This document shows positions 12,379-23,939 of a stretch of DNA of 64,000 bases, in pieces. The position numbers and the translations under genes are program-made. Source of the stretch: Buddleja alternifolia (Eukaryota; Streptophyta; Magnoliopsida; Lamiales; Scrophulariaceae); assembly GCA_019426215.1 (NCBI GenBank), contig CM033396.1:35702503-35766502 (forward strand), given 5' to 3'. How positions within the stretch are numbered: position 1 is the first letter of the stretch; every line of letters begins with the position of its first letter. A model generated the notes under the pieces. It did no database searches. It saw only the letters and a program-made list of their open reading frames with translations, and was not told where the DNA came from.

Positions 12379-12627
12379 ATGGCAGCGGTTTATAATAACT
12401 TTGAAACGCAACCCCCGAATTCATCCTGGACTTATTCTGCAGGACCAGTTCATAGCCCTAAAGAAGAGTATGTTAAATATTAATACATGTTTGAGTTTTA
12501 AATATTGAACCCATTATTTTATTATTTGATTAAGTTTTGAATTATTTTATTAGTATATTAAACAACTTGTTAATTTAAGATTATAACTTCTTCTTTTTTG
12601 TATTGCAGCGAGACAGATTTGAAGTAG
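12379..12627 (+). CDS. Putative 35-residue small protein (unrecognised)
   Basis: Two exons, 12379-12467 and 12609-12627, join through a GTATGT donor and a TATTGCAG acceptor. They encode a 35-residue hydrophilic protein that starts MAAVYNNFETQ, has a central SWTYSAGP and ends KEDETDLK before TAG. Splicing replaces an early intron stop and keeps frame. There is no signal peptide, membrane segment or Cys motif. A canonical AATAAA at 12824-12829 follows at a plausible distance, and leader exons seem to lie upstream, so this could be an expressed microprotein gene with introns in its leader. I do not recognise the family. Alternatives are a truncated pseudogene or a captured gene fragment. Confidence 0.4.
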
Positions 12628-12840
12628 TAGAGATTGGTAGCTTACATGTAAGGGATACATCTAAGTGAATAGGCTACAATCTCATCGCGAATATATATAT
12701 ATATATTTGATTAACTATTTTTTCGTACTCCTTTTTGTCTTCTTCTTGGACTTATGTAATTGAGAATGTTGAGCTACTTTATTTATGTTGATACGTGACA
12801 TACGTCTATAAATTTTATTGTGAAATAAAAGCCTCTATTT

Positions 12841-12903
12841 ATTTTTGTTGATTCTGTGATAGACCAAATGATATTTTTGTTGATTCTGTAATATGCAAAT
12901 GAA
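12841..12903. repeat. Short tandem duplication, period about 31 bp
   Basis: TATTTTTGTTGATTCTGT is present twice, followed by related GATAGACCAAATGA and AATATGCAAATGA ends. It lies just past the AATAAA signal of the putative small gene. Confidence 0.7.
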
Positions 12904-13027
12904 AGCTAACGTCTGTAATTAAGAAAGGAAAGTTGGGGGCAAAATATGAAGCTATAAAATATATGTGGGCCTAATCATGATAATATGCAAATGATATGGC
13001 CTAACCTATGTAATATTATAAATAATA

Positions 13028-13115
13028 CCTGGCAACTTGCTAAGCAAGTTGCAGGTTTCTCTCAGCCACAATTTGTGGCTGAGAAGTGTCTGTAAGGCTT
13101 TTTAACCTTACAGAC
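13028..13115. repeat. Cluster of three adjacent hairpins
   Basis: Hairpin 1 pairs GCAACTTGC (13032-13040) with GCAAGTTGC (13044-13052) around TAA, with CCT/AGG pairing outside. Hairpin 2 pairs CTCAGCCACAA (13061-13071) with TTGTGGCTGAG (13073-13083) around one base. Hairpin 3 pairs GTCTGTAAGG (13088-13097) with CCTTACAGAC (13106-13115). All stems are perfect. The function is unknown. A transposon terminus is the simplest guess, but no matching other end was found. Confidence 0.85.
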
Positions 13116-13252
13116 TGTAAGAAAATCATTTTCCTATTACAAAACATATGACTAGATGTTCCAAAGCCAACAATGACAAACTAATTATCCCACAAAAACC
13201 AACATACAAATAAATCCATCAGAATTAAAGTGCATTTTACTACTTTCGATTT

Positions 13253-15126
13253 TTGCGGAGCGAAACCCTAGCCATCGTGCAGGCTAGTTCTCTACCACAG
13301 TTTCCGACCACAGTCATGGAGGAGCCGGACCCCGGCTGGCCACCTCCACTCACGGTGACACCAAATCGAAACAAAAAGAAGCTCAAACGCTCCTCAATTG
13401 GAGCTGATCCAACCCCCCACAGGATGAAACTCATGAAAACCCTAACCAGCAACAAGATGATACGACGACTAATCCAAAAACGCACTATCAGACGAGTGCT
13501 AATCCGAATGTATGGCATAATTGCAATATCCGTGACTCATGGAATCGTAAAGCAAAGGGTCCGGTATATTACACCGGCGAAGGAGAACCAGGCGAGATGG
13601 ACTCGTACTCAGAATCTGAGTATGAGGAATCAAAAAGCGAAGGCAACAATATCTCAGTTTACACTATACCGAAAACAGTTCTCCATCAAGGGTTAGCTCT
13701 TTACTGGCGGGATTTTGTAGTGAAGTGCTAGGAAGAAAAGTAGGGTACGTGACACGGAAGCAACGAGTTAAATCCTTCTGGTATTTACCTTATGAACTTA
13801 CTTTGGTCGATCTTGGCAATGAACTCTACCTTGCACGCTTCCGAGCAAAAGAGGAGTACGATAGAGTACTCAATGAGGGCCCTTGGGTTATTCTTGGACA
13901 TTATCTAACTGTTCGAGAATGGACTCCATCCTTCGACCTGAAATCTGAAACAATCACATCCACCATGGCTTGGATTCGTTTTCCCGAATTACCGATTCAT
14001 TATTTCTATGACCCTATTCTACGTGGCATGGGAAGAACAGATTGGAAGAGTGATAGGAATTGACAAGCATACAGAGGAATCTTTTCGGGGGAGATATGCA
14101 TGGGTTTGTGTGGAGCTCAATCTTAAGAAGCCCTTGGTACTATGCATCAAAGTGAACAAGAAGATTCGTCTTGTCGAATACGAAGGTCTAAATTTGTTTT
14201 ACTTCACGTGTAGGGCTTATGGACATAGCAAATACACATGTGGAACACGTGATAACGATAATGATAACCGGCAGTGGAGCAAAATCATAATCCGGACCCT
14301 ACAAAGACCCTTATACCAACTAATTACGGGCTATGGAACCTAGCTCAGCCACGTAAGCGTCGTCCTGTAACGAAAAACGATATTAGCAACGTAGTGTATG
14401 GTAAAGAAAACCATGTTTTTTTTTTTTGGAAAGGAGCAATCAGCGAATGAAAAGGGTAAACAAGTGCCAACGCAAACATGGAAAACAAAGGAAGCTATTC
14501 CTACAGCTACACCCGATCATCTGGAAATAAATACTTCTGATGCTCGGGGACACCACAACACACCAATTCAGTCAAAAGGAAACAAGCAAGTCAAGACTAC
14601 TAACAAAAAGACTTCCGGCTCTAGATTCCATATTCTAAATAATGTGAATGAGGCCATGGACCTGACAGAGTTGGAAGAGATCAATCCTTTCAGACAAAGG
14701 TTGATAAAGGTACACAACTTCCAGTACGACGAAAATTGGCGATTAACAAACCACAGCCGGCGAGTACCATTATTGCAAAAGAAAAAATATCGCCGATTAG
14801 CTAAGGTCATACATACCCGATTATAAATAACTCTATCAATCCACTCTTTGAATAGGGACAAACATCAAATGCGATGGATCTTTCGACACCGGAATCACAC
14901 TTCGGTACGACCCGCCCGCCTGAGCTAAGCGATATTATGCAACAGCAGGGCAACTCAGAAGACGAACTCGATGATGACTCGGATGAGGATGATACTATCT
15001 CCTTGGAGACGGAAGAGCGTGCCGATCACCATATGCTGGCTAGGAATGCTTCAAACCCTAACGAGCACATGACAACCGACGTCGACATGCAAACCAAAAG
15101 AGGGACCTCGGTGTTTCCCCAGGTAT
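13253..15126 (+). pseudogene. LINE ORF1 (gag-like, DUF4283 plus zinc knuckle)
   Basis: Broken into several frames. The DUF4283-like part is read at 13725-14063 (RVKSFWYLPYEL, LARFRAKEEYDRVLNEGPW, WIRFPELPIHYF). A frameshift moves to 14008-14343, where RYAWVCVELNLKKPL and a degenerate CCHC knuckle, FTCRAYGHSKYTC, follow; the first Cys position of the knuckle is Tyr. Low-complexity hydrophilic sequence continues at 14398-14826 and 14874-15126 (acidic DDDSDEDD). Such proteins bind the LINE RNA. The missing Cys and the breaks mean it is dead. Confidence 0.85.
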
Positions 15127-15169
15127 GATCTTTAAGTTTCTGCTGAATCTTTGTATCATAAAGTTTTTA

Positions 15170-15870
15170 ATGACGAGCATTTTTTGGAATTGTAAGGGAG
15201 CAGCCAAACAGGAGTTTTTGAACTCTCTTAAGGAAGTGTATACATAAACCAATGGTTTTAGTTCTAGTTGAACCACGGGTTCATGGCAGTAAAGCGGACG
15301 ATATCCTACGACAAAGCCATTTTGATAAAGTGGAGAAAGTTGAAGCTTGGGGTTTTGCTGGGGGGCTTTGGCTCTTTTGGAATACTGGGGAAGTCACTTT
15401 GGAAATTATTGAGGCAAACGATCAGAGCATAACATCCATTGTTCATTGCCCCGAAGATTCTTTTTGGGTATTGACAGGCGTGTATGCCAGTCCGCAAGCG
15501 GAAACACGAAATCACCTGTGGGACCACATAACTCGTATGGAACAGCATGTTTTGGGACCTTGGATTTTTGTCGGCGATATGAATGTTATAATAATTAATC
15601 AAGCGGAGAAAAGTGGAGGCAACCCTGTAGATAATAAATGCAAAGCTTTTGTAGATTGTGTGGACAAACGTAGCCTGATCGATCTGAAATTTGTGGGTAC
15701 ACCTTACACTTGGGCTAAATGAGGGAATTCTCAACTACAAGAACACCTTGACCGTGCTCTTTGCAATGAGGCGTGGCTTCTTGAGTTCCCAACTGCTACG
15801 GTCTCTCATTTTCCGAGAATTGGTTCGGACCACTCGCCTCTTTTGCTATCTCTCGATACCATTATACCAG
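15170..15870 (+). pseudogene. LINE ORF2 part 1: AP-type endonuclease
   Basis: Starts at MTSIFWNCKGAAK (15170), the usual IL-WN-RG-like opening. A stop after EVYT and a frameshift follow, then 15252-15722 with VEPRV (catalytic Glu), WGFAGGLWLFW, VYASP, GDMNVI (Asp/Asn pair) and TYTW-like PYTWAK. A TGA at 15721 interrupts WAK-GNS. The domain then ends with HLDRAL and RIGSDHSPLL, the SDH catalytic motif. This domain nicks the target DNA for target-primed reverse transcription. Key residues survive but the frame does not. Confidence 0.88.
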
Positions 15871-16439
15871 TTCGGAGGAACAAAGAGTACTTCAGATTTC
15901 AGACAGCCTGGTTCACGCATCTGACTTTCAAGGAGATGATATCTCGTCATTGGGTCAAAAACAGATGTCTTGGGTTGCTGGCTCAGATCAGTCATACATG
16001 GGACGTGGCCTTCACTTGGAGCCAAACTACTTTCGGTAACATCTTTAGGCGGAAAAAGCAATTAGTGGCACGTATTGCGGGTATTCAGAGAACTCAAAGC
16101 ACTCATTTTCGTAGCTCACTTCGAAAATTGGAGGTCAAAGTGCAGGCTCAATATCACAATACGCTACGACAAGAAGAACTCCTATGGAAACAAAAAGCTA
16201 GAATGAAGTGGTTGCGGGCAGGGGATTTGAATATGAAATTCTTCCATCTATCAGCAGTAACGAGGCAAAAAAAAAGCTCTGGTCAGAAAACTCTAGAGGG
16301 ATACAGGCGAATTGGAGACAGACTCCTCGGTTCTGAAATCGATGACGGTTGCTTTTTATCAGGAACTTTACAGTGCGGGCCAGAAACCGAGGTAGTACGC
16401 TTACACTACGGGTTTTTCAAAATTACAGATTCAACGTAG

Positions 16440-18540
16440 CGAGACTTACTGAGCAGGTAACAAAAGAGGATGTCAAACGTGCTCTTTGGGAGATAAGCCC
16501 GTCGAAGTCACCGGGACCAGATTAGATTCAATCGCTATTTTATCAAAGATGTTGGGACATTGTCGGTGATGATATTTTTCACATGGTTCGGGGTGCCTTT
16601 CACTCAGTTAACATCGACACCTCTCTTAATAAATCCCACATTGTCTTAATCCCTAAGGAGAAACAACCTAACCATCTTTCTCAATTTCGTCCAATTAGTC
16701 TTACTAACGTAAGCTTAAAGATTATCATAAAACTATGACAAACCGGATTTGGATTTTTATGAATGAACTTATCCAGCAAACTCAAAGTAGCTTTATCAAG
16801 GGTCGACAAACTATTGATGACGTTATCATAACTCAAGAGGTTCTTCATGATATGCGTGCTCGCACAGGCAAAAAAGGTTTTTTGGTTGCAAAATTTGATT
16901 TTGAAAAGGTGTAAATTAATTGGACGTTTTGGAAAATGAGTTATGTGAACTTAGATTCCCCGAAACATGGGTCAAGCTTATTATGGAATGCACTACGATG
17001 GCTCAACTTTTCCTGCTATGGAATGGGGAAGCCACAGAGTGGTTCATGCCAAGGCGAGGCCTCAGACAGGGGGATCCCCTCTCGTCTTATCTTTTTATCT
17101 TCTATGTTCAGAAACTAGGTGCACTTATCGAACAGGCAGTACGGGAAAAGATTTAGAAAGCTATCCCCACATCTCGATCGGGTCTACGCATTTCCCATTT
17201 AATGTTGAGGACGATTTGATACTATTTGGCGAAGCCACCACCCACCAAGTTATTGTGGCCATGAATACGTTGGGTTATTATTGTGATCTTTCTGGGCAGA
17301 CGATCAACCGGCAGAAATCTCGTATTTTATTCTTCAAAAATGTAACCATTGAAGACAAGCAGTGCATTGGCAGCCTAACCTCACTTGGGCAAACGGACAA
17401 TTTAGGCCGATATCTTGGATTTCCCTTCAATCATGGACGTCTTTTGCCTAAAGATTTCGAATTTATCCTTGATTGTGTAAGGAAGAAATTTCAAGGATGG
17501 AAACGGAAACATCTAGAACTTGCAGGCAGAGATACCTTGATGAAATCGGTCACTGAGTCTATTCCGGCTTACCATTCTTTAGACTATACGACTTCTGTTA
17601 GGATTATGCGAGGTGATTGACAGGGCTAATCGTCAATTCTTATGGGGCGGTTCAGATGCCGAGCGGAAAATTAACCTTGTTAACTGGGATACGGTGTGTA
17701 AATCCAAAATGGCTAGCGGCTTGGGACTTAGGAAAACAAGACTTACAAATATTATTTTTTTGGGTAAACTTGGTTGCCAGATACTCAATAATGAGCCGAA
17801 GTTGTGGGTCTAAGTTCTTATACACAAATATATTCTTCGAAAGCGAGCTCGATCACGTAATACCACGTCTCAGAGTTGGAAGAGTATATCATATTTACTC
17901 CCTCTTGTCTGATCCGGTACCAAATGGGTCCTTGGGGATGGGAGCAAAGTTCAATTTTGGTTGGATTAATGGCTAGCAGGCGGAAATCTCATCTCTCGCA
18001 TTGATCGCCACCTAGACCACGAGACTGTTGTGCATTTGGTACAAAGTTATTGGACATCGGGTGTCGGTAGGGATTGGGCATCTTTAAGCCAACTCCCGAA
18101 TGATGTGTGCGAAGTGCTTCAGGGGATAGATTTGGATGCATTAGACGGACACTTAGATACTCCGTGCTAGAAATTTGCTACGGATGGCTAATATAGTGTT
18201 AAAAGTGCATATGAAGCTTTATCGAGAACAAACACTCGTATAGAAAAAAATAAAAAATGGTCCAGAATCTGGAAAATTAAAGGTGTTTATTGTCGTCGTT
18301 TTTTCCTTTGGCTTCTTAGACATGAGCGTCTTCTTACAAAATCTACTTTGAAAGTTTGAAAAATAATGCATATTGACACTTGTGATATTTGTGGCAGGTC
18401 GGAGGACACCAACCTTCATGCCTTGACTGTGCATGGGCGCAGAAAATGTGGGAGACGACAGTCCACCCAAATTACCATTCGAGATTTTTCTCGGGCAAAG
18501 TTGGGTGGATTGGAATCTCTCTCACGCACCAAATAGGTAT
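16440..18540 (+). pseudogene. LINE ORF2 part 2: reverse transcriptase and zf-RVT
   Basis: Fragments in several frames follow the RT order: EDVKRALWEISPSKSPGPD (about 16468), then HIVLIPKE and FRPISLTNVS (about 16640-16710), RRGLRQGDPLS (about 17055), then the active-site strand reading VEDDLILFGEA at about 17202 in place of the usual FADD. Thumb sequences such as RYLGFPF and GWKRKHLELAGR follow to 17620, and QFLWGG near 17640. The zf-RVT region lies at about 18290-18540 (FFLWLLRHERLLTKS, CDICGRSEDTNLH). Many stops are present. Confidence 0.88.
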
Positions 18541-18642
18541 TATTGGTGCAACAACTAGTCTTTAGCGTTTATTGAGATTAATTCTTTCATTTGGCAGGTC
18601 CATAACGAGCTAATCCATGGTGGAAGGAATGAGGCACCTACA

Positions 18643-19263
18643 ATGGTCCTAGATATTTTAAGATCACGAATTGACGGAACTGTGCAATCGACTTTTATTG
18701 ACCCGGATGTAACGTTGCTCCACTTGCATAGGGGTTGGAATAAGCCAACTTTCGGGCACTATAAGGTAAACGTTGCGGCGGTGACACAAATTGAAGACAA
18801 TTCTGACCATTTGGCGGGAATTGCGAGTACCCTGAGGAATGAGCATGGCAACTGGATGAATGGCTCTGCTGGGCGAATTGAACCATGCTCTTGTGTAGAG
18901 GCTGAAATGCGAGCCATTTTAGAGGGACTAGAGATGGAATGGAACACCGGAGTTAAAAAACTTATTCTCGAATCTGATTGCCAGACTGCTATCCAAAGCA
19001 TTGTGGATGCCTCCACAACTCACCATTATTATGACCTAATTCAACAAATACGTGATGTCTTGCATAGAGACTGGGAGGTGTCTATCAACTGCATTTGGCA
19101 GGAAGCCAACCGAGCGACGGACATGTTAGCCAAGTTAGGGTTACACACGCAGTTAGCTTATGTTGATGCGTCTTATGAGCCTATTCTTCACATTCTTGAT
19201 GATGATATTATTGGTCGAACTTGGCCACGTATTTTGACTATTAGTCCGGGTATGTCGGGCTAA
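18643..19263 (+). pseudogene. LINE ORF2 part 3: RNase H (RVT_3) domain
   Basis: The longest intact stretch of the element, 206 residues. It shows KVNVAAV (normally K-NVDGA, so the first catalytic Asp is lost), EAEMRAILEGLE, LILESDCQTAI and a C-terminal NRATDMLAKLG. It ends about 40 bp before the LINE's 3' border. It is open only by chance or because it decayed late; the Asp-to-Ala change predicts no nuclease activity. Confidence 0.88.
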
Positions 19264-19318
19264 AAACTTCTTGGGTAACCCCTCCCTTTCATGAATGAAA
19301 AGAAAACCAACATACAAA

Positions 19319-20044
19319 GCCCAACTAACCCACTAAAACAAAGCCCACAAGGGAGCCCGTAATTTTAAAATCCATTAACAAAATCCAGCCCATTTTCCTG
19401 TAAACATTTACGCGCGCCCTCTTCTCTCTGCTCTTGAATCTGCAACTATTTTTTGTGGAACTCTTTAGCCATTCAAATCCTCGAACTGTTACGTGTAAAG
19501 ATACGTGTGTATTTACAATTGATTGGGATTCTATTCCACCAACAATGCTAATAAAAAATATTGAGAAACTATTTAATCTTCTGCAAATCAAATAGCTACA
19601 GATACATAGCAAATCAAATAGCCCTAATACAAATATTTTCTTCTATTTATAAACCCCAAATATACTAATTTGATATTTTTAAATTAAATTCCAACTTATA
19701 AAAAAATAATTTATTAATGTCTTGAGTAATTATCTTCTTGACCTGAGTTATTAAACAAAGAGTTGCTTTCTATACGTGTCAGCTCATTAGTATGTATGGC
19801 CAGATAAGAATGACTGACGAGCTCATAATTAAGTAAATCACAATACACACTATGATTTTAACCTATCAACAAAGAAGAACTTTTTGATTTGCCAATGATC
19901 TTCCACGGAGTTGGCATTTTTTGACATATATAGTTGAAGCACCAATCAATTTATTTGATGATTTATATTCATAACATATTGATAAAAGTTCATTTTACGA
20001 GCTTGAATACATTTTTAAATTTGATAAGATTTGAAGTTAATCTT
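19319..20044. other. Intergenic, no supported gene
   Basis: AT-rich sequence after the LINE target duplication. No element ends or coding features were seen. Confidence 0.6.
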
Positions 20045-20088
20045 ATAACACAACTGTAATTATTGCAATTGGCACTTTCTTGTGAAGT

Positions 20089-20127
<39 letters not shown>

Positions 20128-20663
20128 AAATCATCAATCAAGTGATTTCATCCTGAAACCCTCATTAGTTGTCTTTACTTATTATAATATAATCTGTTCG
20201 TTAATTACATGGGTGCGATCCATATATTAATTTACCATTTTGTAATAGAAGATCACGTGTGATTAATTTATAAGATATTTCGTGAATAACAAATGTCCAA
20301 AAATAGCTAATAGTACATCGACGGCCCTTATATCGGATTAAAATTATTTTCGTAATATGTCTTGTGGATTTACTTAAAAGTAACATCATCTTGTAACAAC
20401 ATTATACTTTGTAATAGTTGCAAAAATCATATTTAAATTACAAATGTAAGCAGAAAAGAAAAATTGAAATCTGAGATTATATCTCAATAATCAAATATGT
20501 CCATAAGAGAGTCTCAATCTAGTGAGAAAAAATGTCCTCTCCAATTCATTCAATTTACTAAAATTCAAAGTTGTTCGAATTGGTAAAACTATGCGGAGTC
20601 TATGAGAAGATAATAGCAAGTGTATATCATGTGCAATGAATCGATACAATATTATATACATTA

Positions 20664-20702
<39 letters not shown>

Positions 20703-20952
20703 ATATGGATCAAATACATCCCTTGCCATTAAGTAAGATATAAGACCCAATCTAGGCCTGTGATTCAATTTGATCCCAAGGTCTACATTTAACACATTTT
20801 ACTGATTTAATAATTTGTTTTAATTATGTAAAGGGCATTTTAGTCATTAAATTATAACTAACAGATTCAATTTAATACACAATATCAAATCAAATCCCCA
20901 GTTTCACGCACCATAACCGATTTCATTATATTCTTTCCATAATCACATATAT

Positions 20953-21151
20953 CAGCAAAATTGATAAGAGATATTTTTTTACCCATTCAATTCATCATCA
21001 AATCGGTTGTTTTCCAACAAAATTGATTCGAGATATCGTTTTACCAGTTCAATTCATCATCAAGTCGGTTGTTTTCCAGCAAAATTGATATGAGATATTG
21101 TTTTTTTCCAGTTCAATTCATCATGAAATCGGTTGTTTTCCAGTAAAATTC
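20953..21151. repeat. Three-copy tandem repeat, period about 62 bp
   Basis: Units start at about 20954, 21018 and 21078 with A(G/A)CAAAATTGAT and carry TTCAATTCATCAT followed by TCGGTTGTTTTCCA. A partial fourth unit starts at about 21140. Confidence 0.85.
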
Positions 21152-21344
21152 AAGATCGGCGCTGTAAAGATCGAAGGATATGCAGAAATCGAATCCCTAA
21201 TCATCATCTTCTTCTGTTTTCAATTCAATTTTTTCTGAATTCTTCTTCTGTTATCAATTATGAGTCTGCAAATCATCATTAAGCAACTGATCTAATGTAA
21301 TAGATAGAATGAATTTGAACAAATGGGTTTCTCTTTATTTCTCT

Positions 21345-21700
21345 GTAACGGACCATTATACACTACAATAACAAACCATTATACACTACAATACAAATCA
21401 TTATACAATGTGAATTTTATACACAACTATATAGAATGGTATAATAGATTGTAGATTAGATTCATTATTATACACTACAATACAAACATTATACACAACT
21501 ATATAGAATGGTATAACAAATTATAGATTAGATTCATTATTATACACTACAATACAAACCATTATACACTACAATACAAACCATTATACACTATAATACA
21601 AATCATTATACACTGTGAATTTTATACACAACTATATGTATAACAGATTATAGATTAGATTCATTATTATACACTACAATACAAACCATTATACACTGTG
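21345..21700. repeat. Minisatellite of CATTATACACTACAATACAA units
   Basis: Many 20-22 bp units built on ATTATACACTACAATACAAA are arranged within a higher-order block of roughly 120-140 bp that also holds TTTTATACACAACTATAT and TAGATTAGATTCATTATTA. Confidence 0.85.
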
Positions 21701-22935
21701 TATCACCACTCATCTACTGCGTTTTGCTTTAAAAAAATAAAAAAAAATATATATTTTAAATTTTCGAAAGGCAAAAACTGTTTTTGGAATTTGGTCCCAA
21801 GCTCTACTTCAATCTTGTAGGAAACGTTGTTTTAAAAACAACTCAGCATACTTATGATAAGTTTGCTAAGCACCACCCTAACGTGTCCAAATTCCATCGT
21901 TTTAATAGGTTTTTTCGCGTTGTTGTGTTTTCAGTCGGATTTTTATTTTTATTTTTATTTATTTCCATTATTTTCGTACTTTACCTTGTTTATAGTTACC
22001 GTATATTTGATTATTAACTATTATATAATGGATTAATTAACTATTGGACTCACTATATAATGACTTATATGATACTGTATAATAGGTTATAATATACTGT
22101 ATAATGTAGTACAAAATGCTATATAATATATTCAACTGACTGTTGAAAGGAGCACAATCACAGGTTGTATATCCCTATTGTATGAACTGTATAATGTAAT
22201 ATAATACGATGTATAATTTAATATAATGAGCTGTATAATGTGTTCAAATCACAATATATGGTATATCCCCATTATAGTTTACTAATTAAGCAATATACAG
22301 AAATAACAGAACATTCAAAAATAAAAAATCAAAACAAATAACAATGATGTAAGCGAAAACATGTGGAATTCAATCTTTTCAGATTCTGGGTTTGCAATCT
22401 CGATTTTCAGAATTTTTTCGTGGGTTTCAGAATTTCCAGAACATGTGGGTTTCAGAATTTTTTTTTGTGATAATCAAACGAAATCTGAGGTTAATACGAT
22501 TCTATAAATTGAATGCGTTAATCTCGGGCTGAGATTGTGATAATAAATGGTTGAGTTCGTGGGTATTAGTTTTTGAGAGATTGCAAGAGATGATTGCCGT
22601 TATTTTTGGTTAATGGGTGATGTATAATTTTGCCATTTTGTCCATTATACCCCTAATTCTTATTTTCCATTTTTTCCTGCCTGTTTATTCCTTATTTTTT
22701 GGACTATTGGATTTAATGTATCCAATGGTGTATATTGAGTTTTAGATCTTATCTAAGAGAGGGTATGTATTCGATCTTGACCCTATATATATATAGATAG
22801 ATAGATAGATATGCCACACGTGTTAACATCAAATAACCAAAAGGATCAAAGTTGGTGCTTTAGTGCAATCAAATGCATGCTTGCCATGCCCGAAAACCGC
22901 CAAATTTGGCCTGATTATGGTCTTTTACACGTAAA

Positions 22936-23500
22936 CACAAACTACCCTTATCTCTTTATCTATGACCCAAATTTTGTCTCTTTTCCCTTGACTCCACTTT
23001 AGCCTAAAATAATTACAAGATAATGTATAATTAATAAATAAAGTAAAAGGGCGAATTGCAATATCTTATACAAGATCGGACTTGTTCTAATTTTACTTTA
23101 TTATTTACAAATTTATAAAATTAGCAATATATGATATAATTGTTTGCAATTTTGGTCTTACCCATTAAAAATTAAATGAGATTTAGTGCATATAATACTT
23201 GCGTCCATAATTTTATTCCACTTTAAAAGGTTGGAGACTAAACATGCTAAAAATATATATAATGTGAGACTCATTATACAAGTTTATAAATATTAGGACT
23301 AATTGTAAGAGGCCTATCCTATAGGGAGAAATATATTCTAGATTGAGTTCAATATTATTAGTGTTTATATTTTTCACACAGCAAGATGTGTTATATGCGG
23401 TTCCTACACACATTTATGTGAAAGATAGACATAGAATCACAATTGAACTATTAAACTCAATTTGATTTAGAATTTACTTTTTGCACTTTTCGCTATAATA
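22936..23500. other. Intergenic before the serine-rich protein gene
   Basis: AT-rich sequence with no recognised element. Confidence 0.55.
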
Positions 23501-23505
23501 CATAT

Positions 23506-23516
23506 TATATATAACC
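23506..23516 (+). promoter_or_regulatory. Likely TATA box of the serine-rich protein gene 1
   Basis: TTATATATAAC lies about 105 bp upstream of the ATG at 23619, leaving a C/A-rich leader of about 75 bases. Confidence 0.55.
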
Positions 23517-23618
23517 CACCGTTACACTCTAGCTCTCAGCCTCTCACCACCGTTTAACTCACAAATCTGTTTCAACAAGTGAAGAAAACTCCACACGCAC
23601 ACACAAACACACTAATTA

Positions 23619-23939
23619 ATGGCTTCAAGAACTTCTTCTTCTTCTTCAGGGCGTGCATGCCTTTGCTCCCCTACCTCCCATCCGGGTTCATTCCGGTGTA
23701 AACTCCATCGGAGCTCCAGAAACCCTACCCAGAGACTGAACCCGAAACCCCAAATGAATCGGGTCTTGGAGCAATCCAAATCAATGGTCTCAAAAGTGGG
23801 CCTGATGAGAGCATTCCTCATGCAGTTGATAAAGCCCTCCAACCATGATCTTCAGAGGAGGAGGAATTTTCAGCCCAGGCCCACCAGATTTTGTACCTTC
23901 AATCTTGATAATAATCACAATCATGTTGTTGTTTCTTGA
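23619..23939 (+). CDS. Serine-rich-protein-related small protein (paralogue 1)
   Basis: An intronless 106-residue basic protein. After a Ser-rich N-terminus (ASRTSSSSSGR) comes the conserved core CLCSPTSHPGSFRCKLHR (about 15-32), and a C-terminal block MRAFLMQLIKPSNHDLQRRR-NFQPRPTRF (about 68-95). The same two blocks in the same order are in the 198-residue protein at 38221-38817. This matches the plant family annotated as serine-rich protein-like, whose biochemical role is not known. There is no signal peptide or membrane segment. The start is the first ATG after the TATA box, and the context TTAATGGC is good. Confidence 0.85.
   Translation: MASRTSSSSSGRACLCSPTSHPGSFRCKLHRSSRNPTQRLNPKPQMNRVLEQSKSMVSKVGLMRAFLMQLIKPSNHDLQRRRNFQPRPTRFCTFNLDNNHNHVVVS

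Larger units (their letters stand above)
13211..19302 (+). mobile_element. Near full-length, degenerate plant LINE (L1-type)
   Basis: A 6.09-kb block is flanked by the perfect 16-bp target duplication AAAACCAACATACAAA (13195-13210 and 19303-19318). In order it holds an ORF1 with a DUF4283-like domain and a zinc knuckle, then an ORF2 with AP endonuclease, reverse transcriptase, zf-RVT and a C-terminal RNase H. The 3' end reads CATGAATGAAAAG, with no long poly(A). Both ORFs contain frameshifts and stops, so the element is inactive, but its length and intact duplication point to a complete insertion that later decayed. Confidence 0.95.
20701..22783. mobile_element. 2.08-kb insertion with terminal inverted repeats
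   Basis: The left end GGATATGGATCAAATACATC pairs imperfectly with the right end, whose reverse complement is GGGTCAAGATCGAATACATA. Similarity continues inward (GATATAAGAC / GATCTAAAAC). It sits in an AT microsatellite of copy 2 that is uninterrupted in copy 1, so a target duplication cannot be read. The interior has tandem arrays and no convincing transposase; a 77-residue frame at 21784-22017 is unrecognised. Probably a non-autonomous DNA transposon, perhaps Mutator-like. Confidence 0.65.
20045..22935 (+). repeat. Duplicated segment, copy 2 (interrupted by one insertion)
   Basis: Same order and orientation as 4545-7810. The uninterrupted target sites of both copy-1 insertions are visible here: AAT at 20354-20356 and TTACTTAAAA at 20370-20379. 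Copy 2 is itself split by the 2.08-kb insertion at 20701-22783, after which homology resumes at about 22803 (ACACGTG, AACATCAAATAAC, TTGGTGCTTTAGTGCA) and ends near 22930. Two AT microsatellites (20090-20122, 20668-20700) expanded in it. Confidence 0.8.

Noticed and set aside
11388..13115. A Helitron spanning the small gene and the hairpin cluster
   Set aside because: No CTRR-type 3' end at the right spacing after the last hairpin and no convincing 5' TC terminus.
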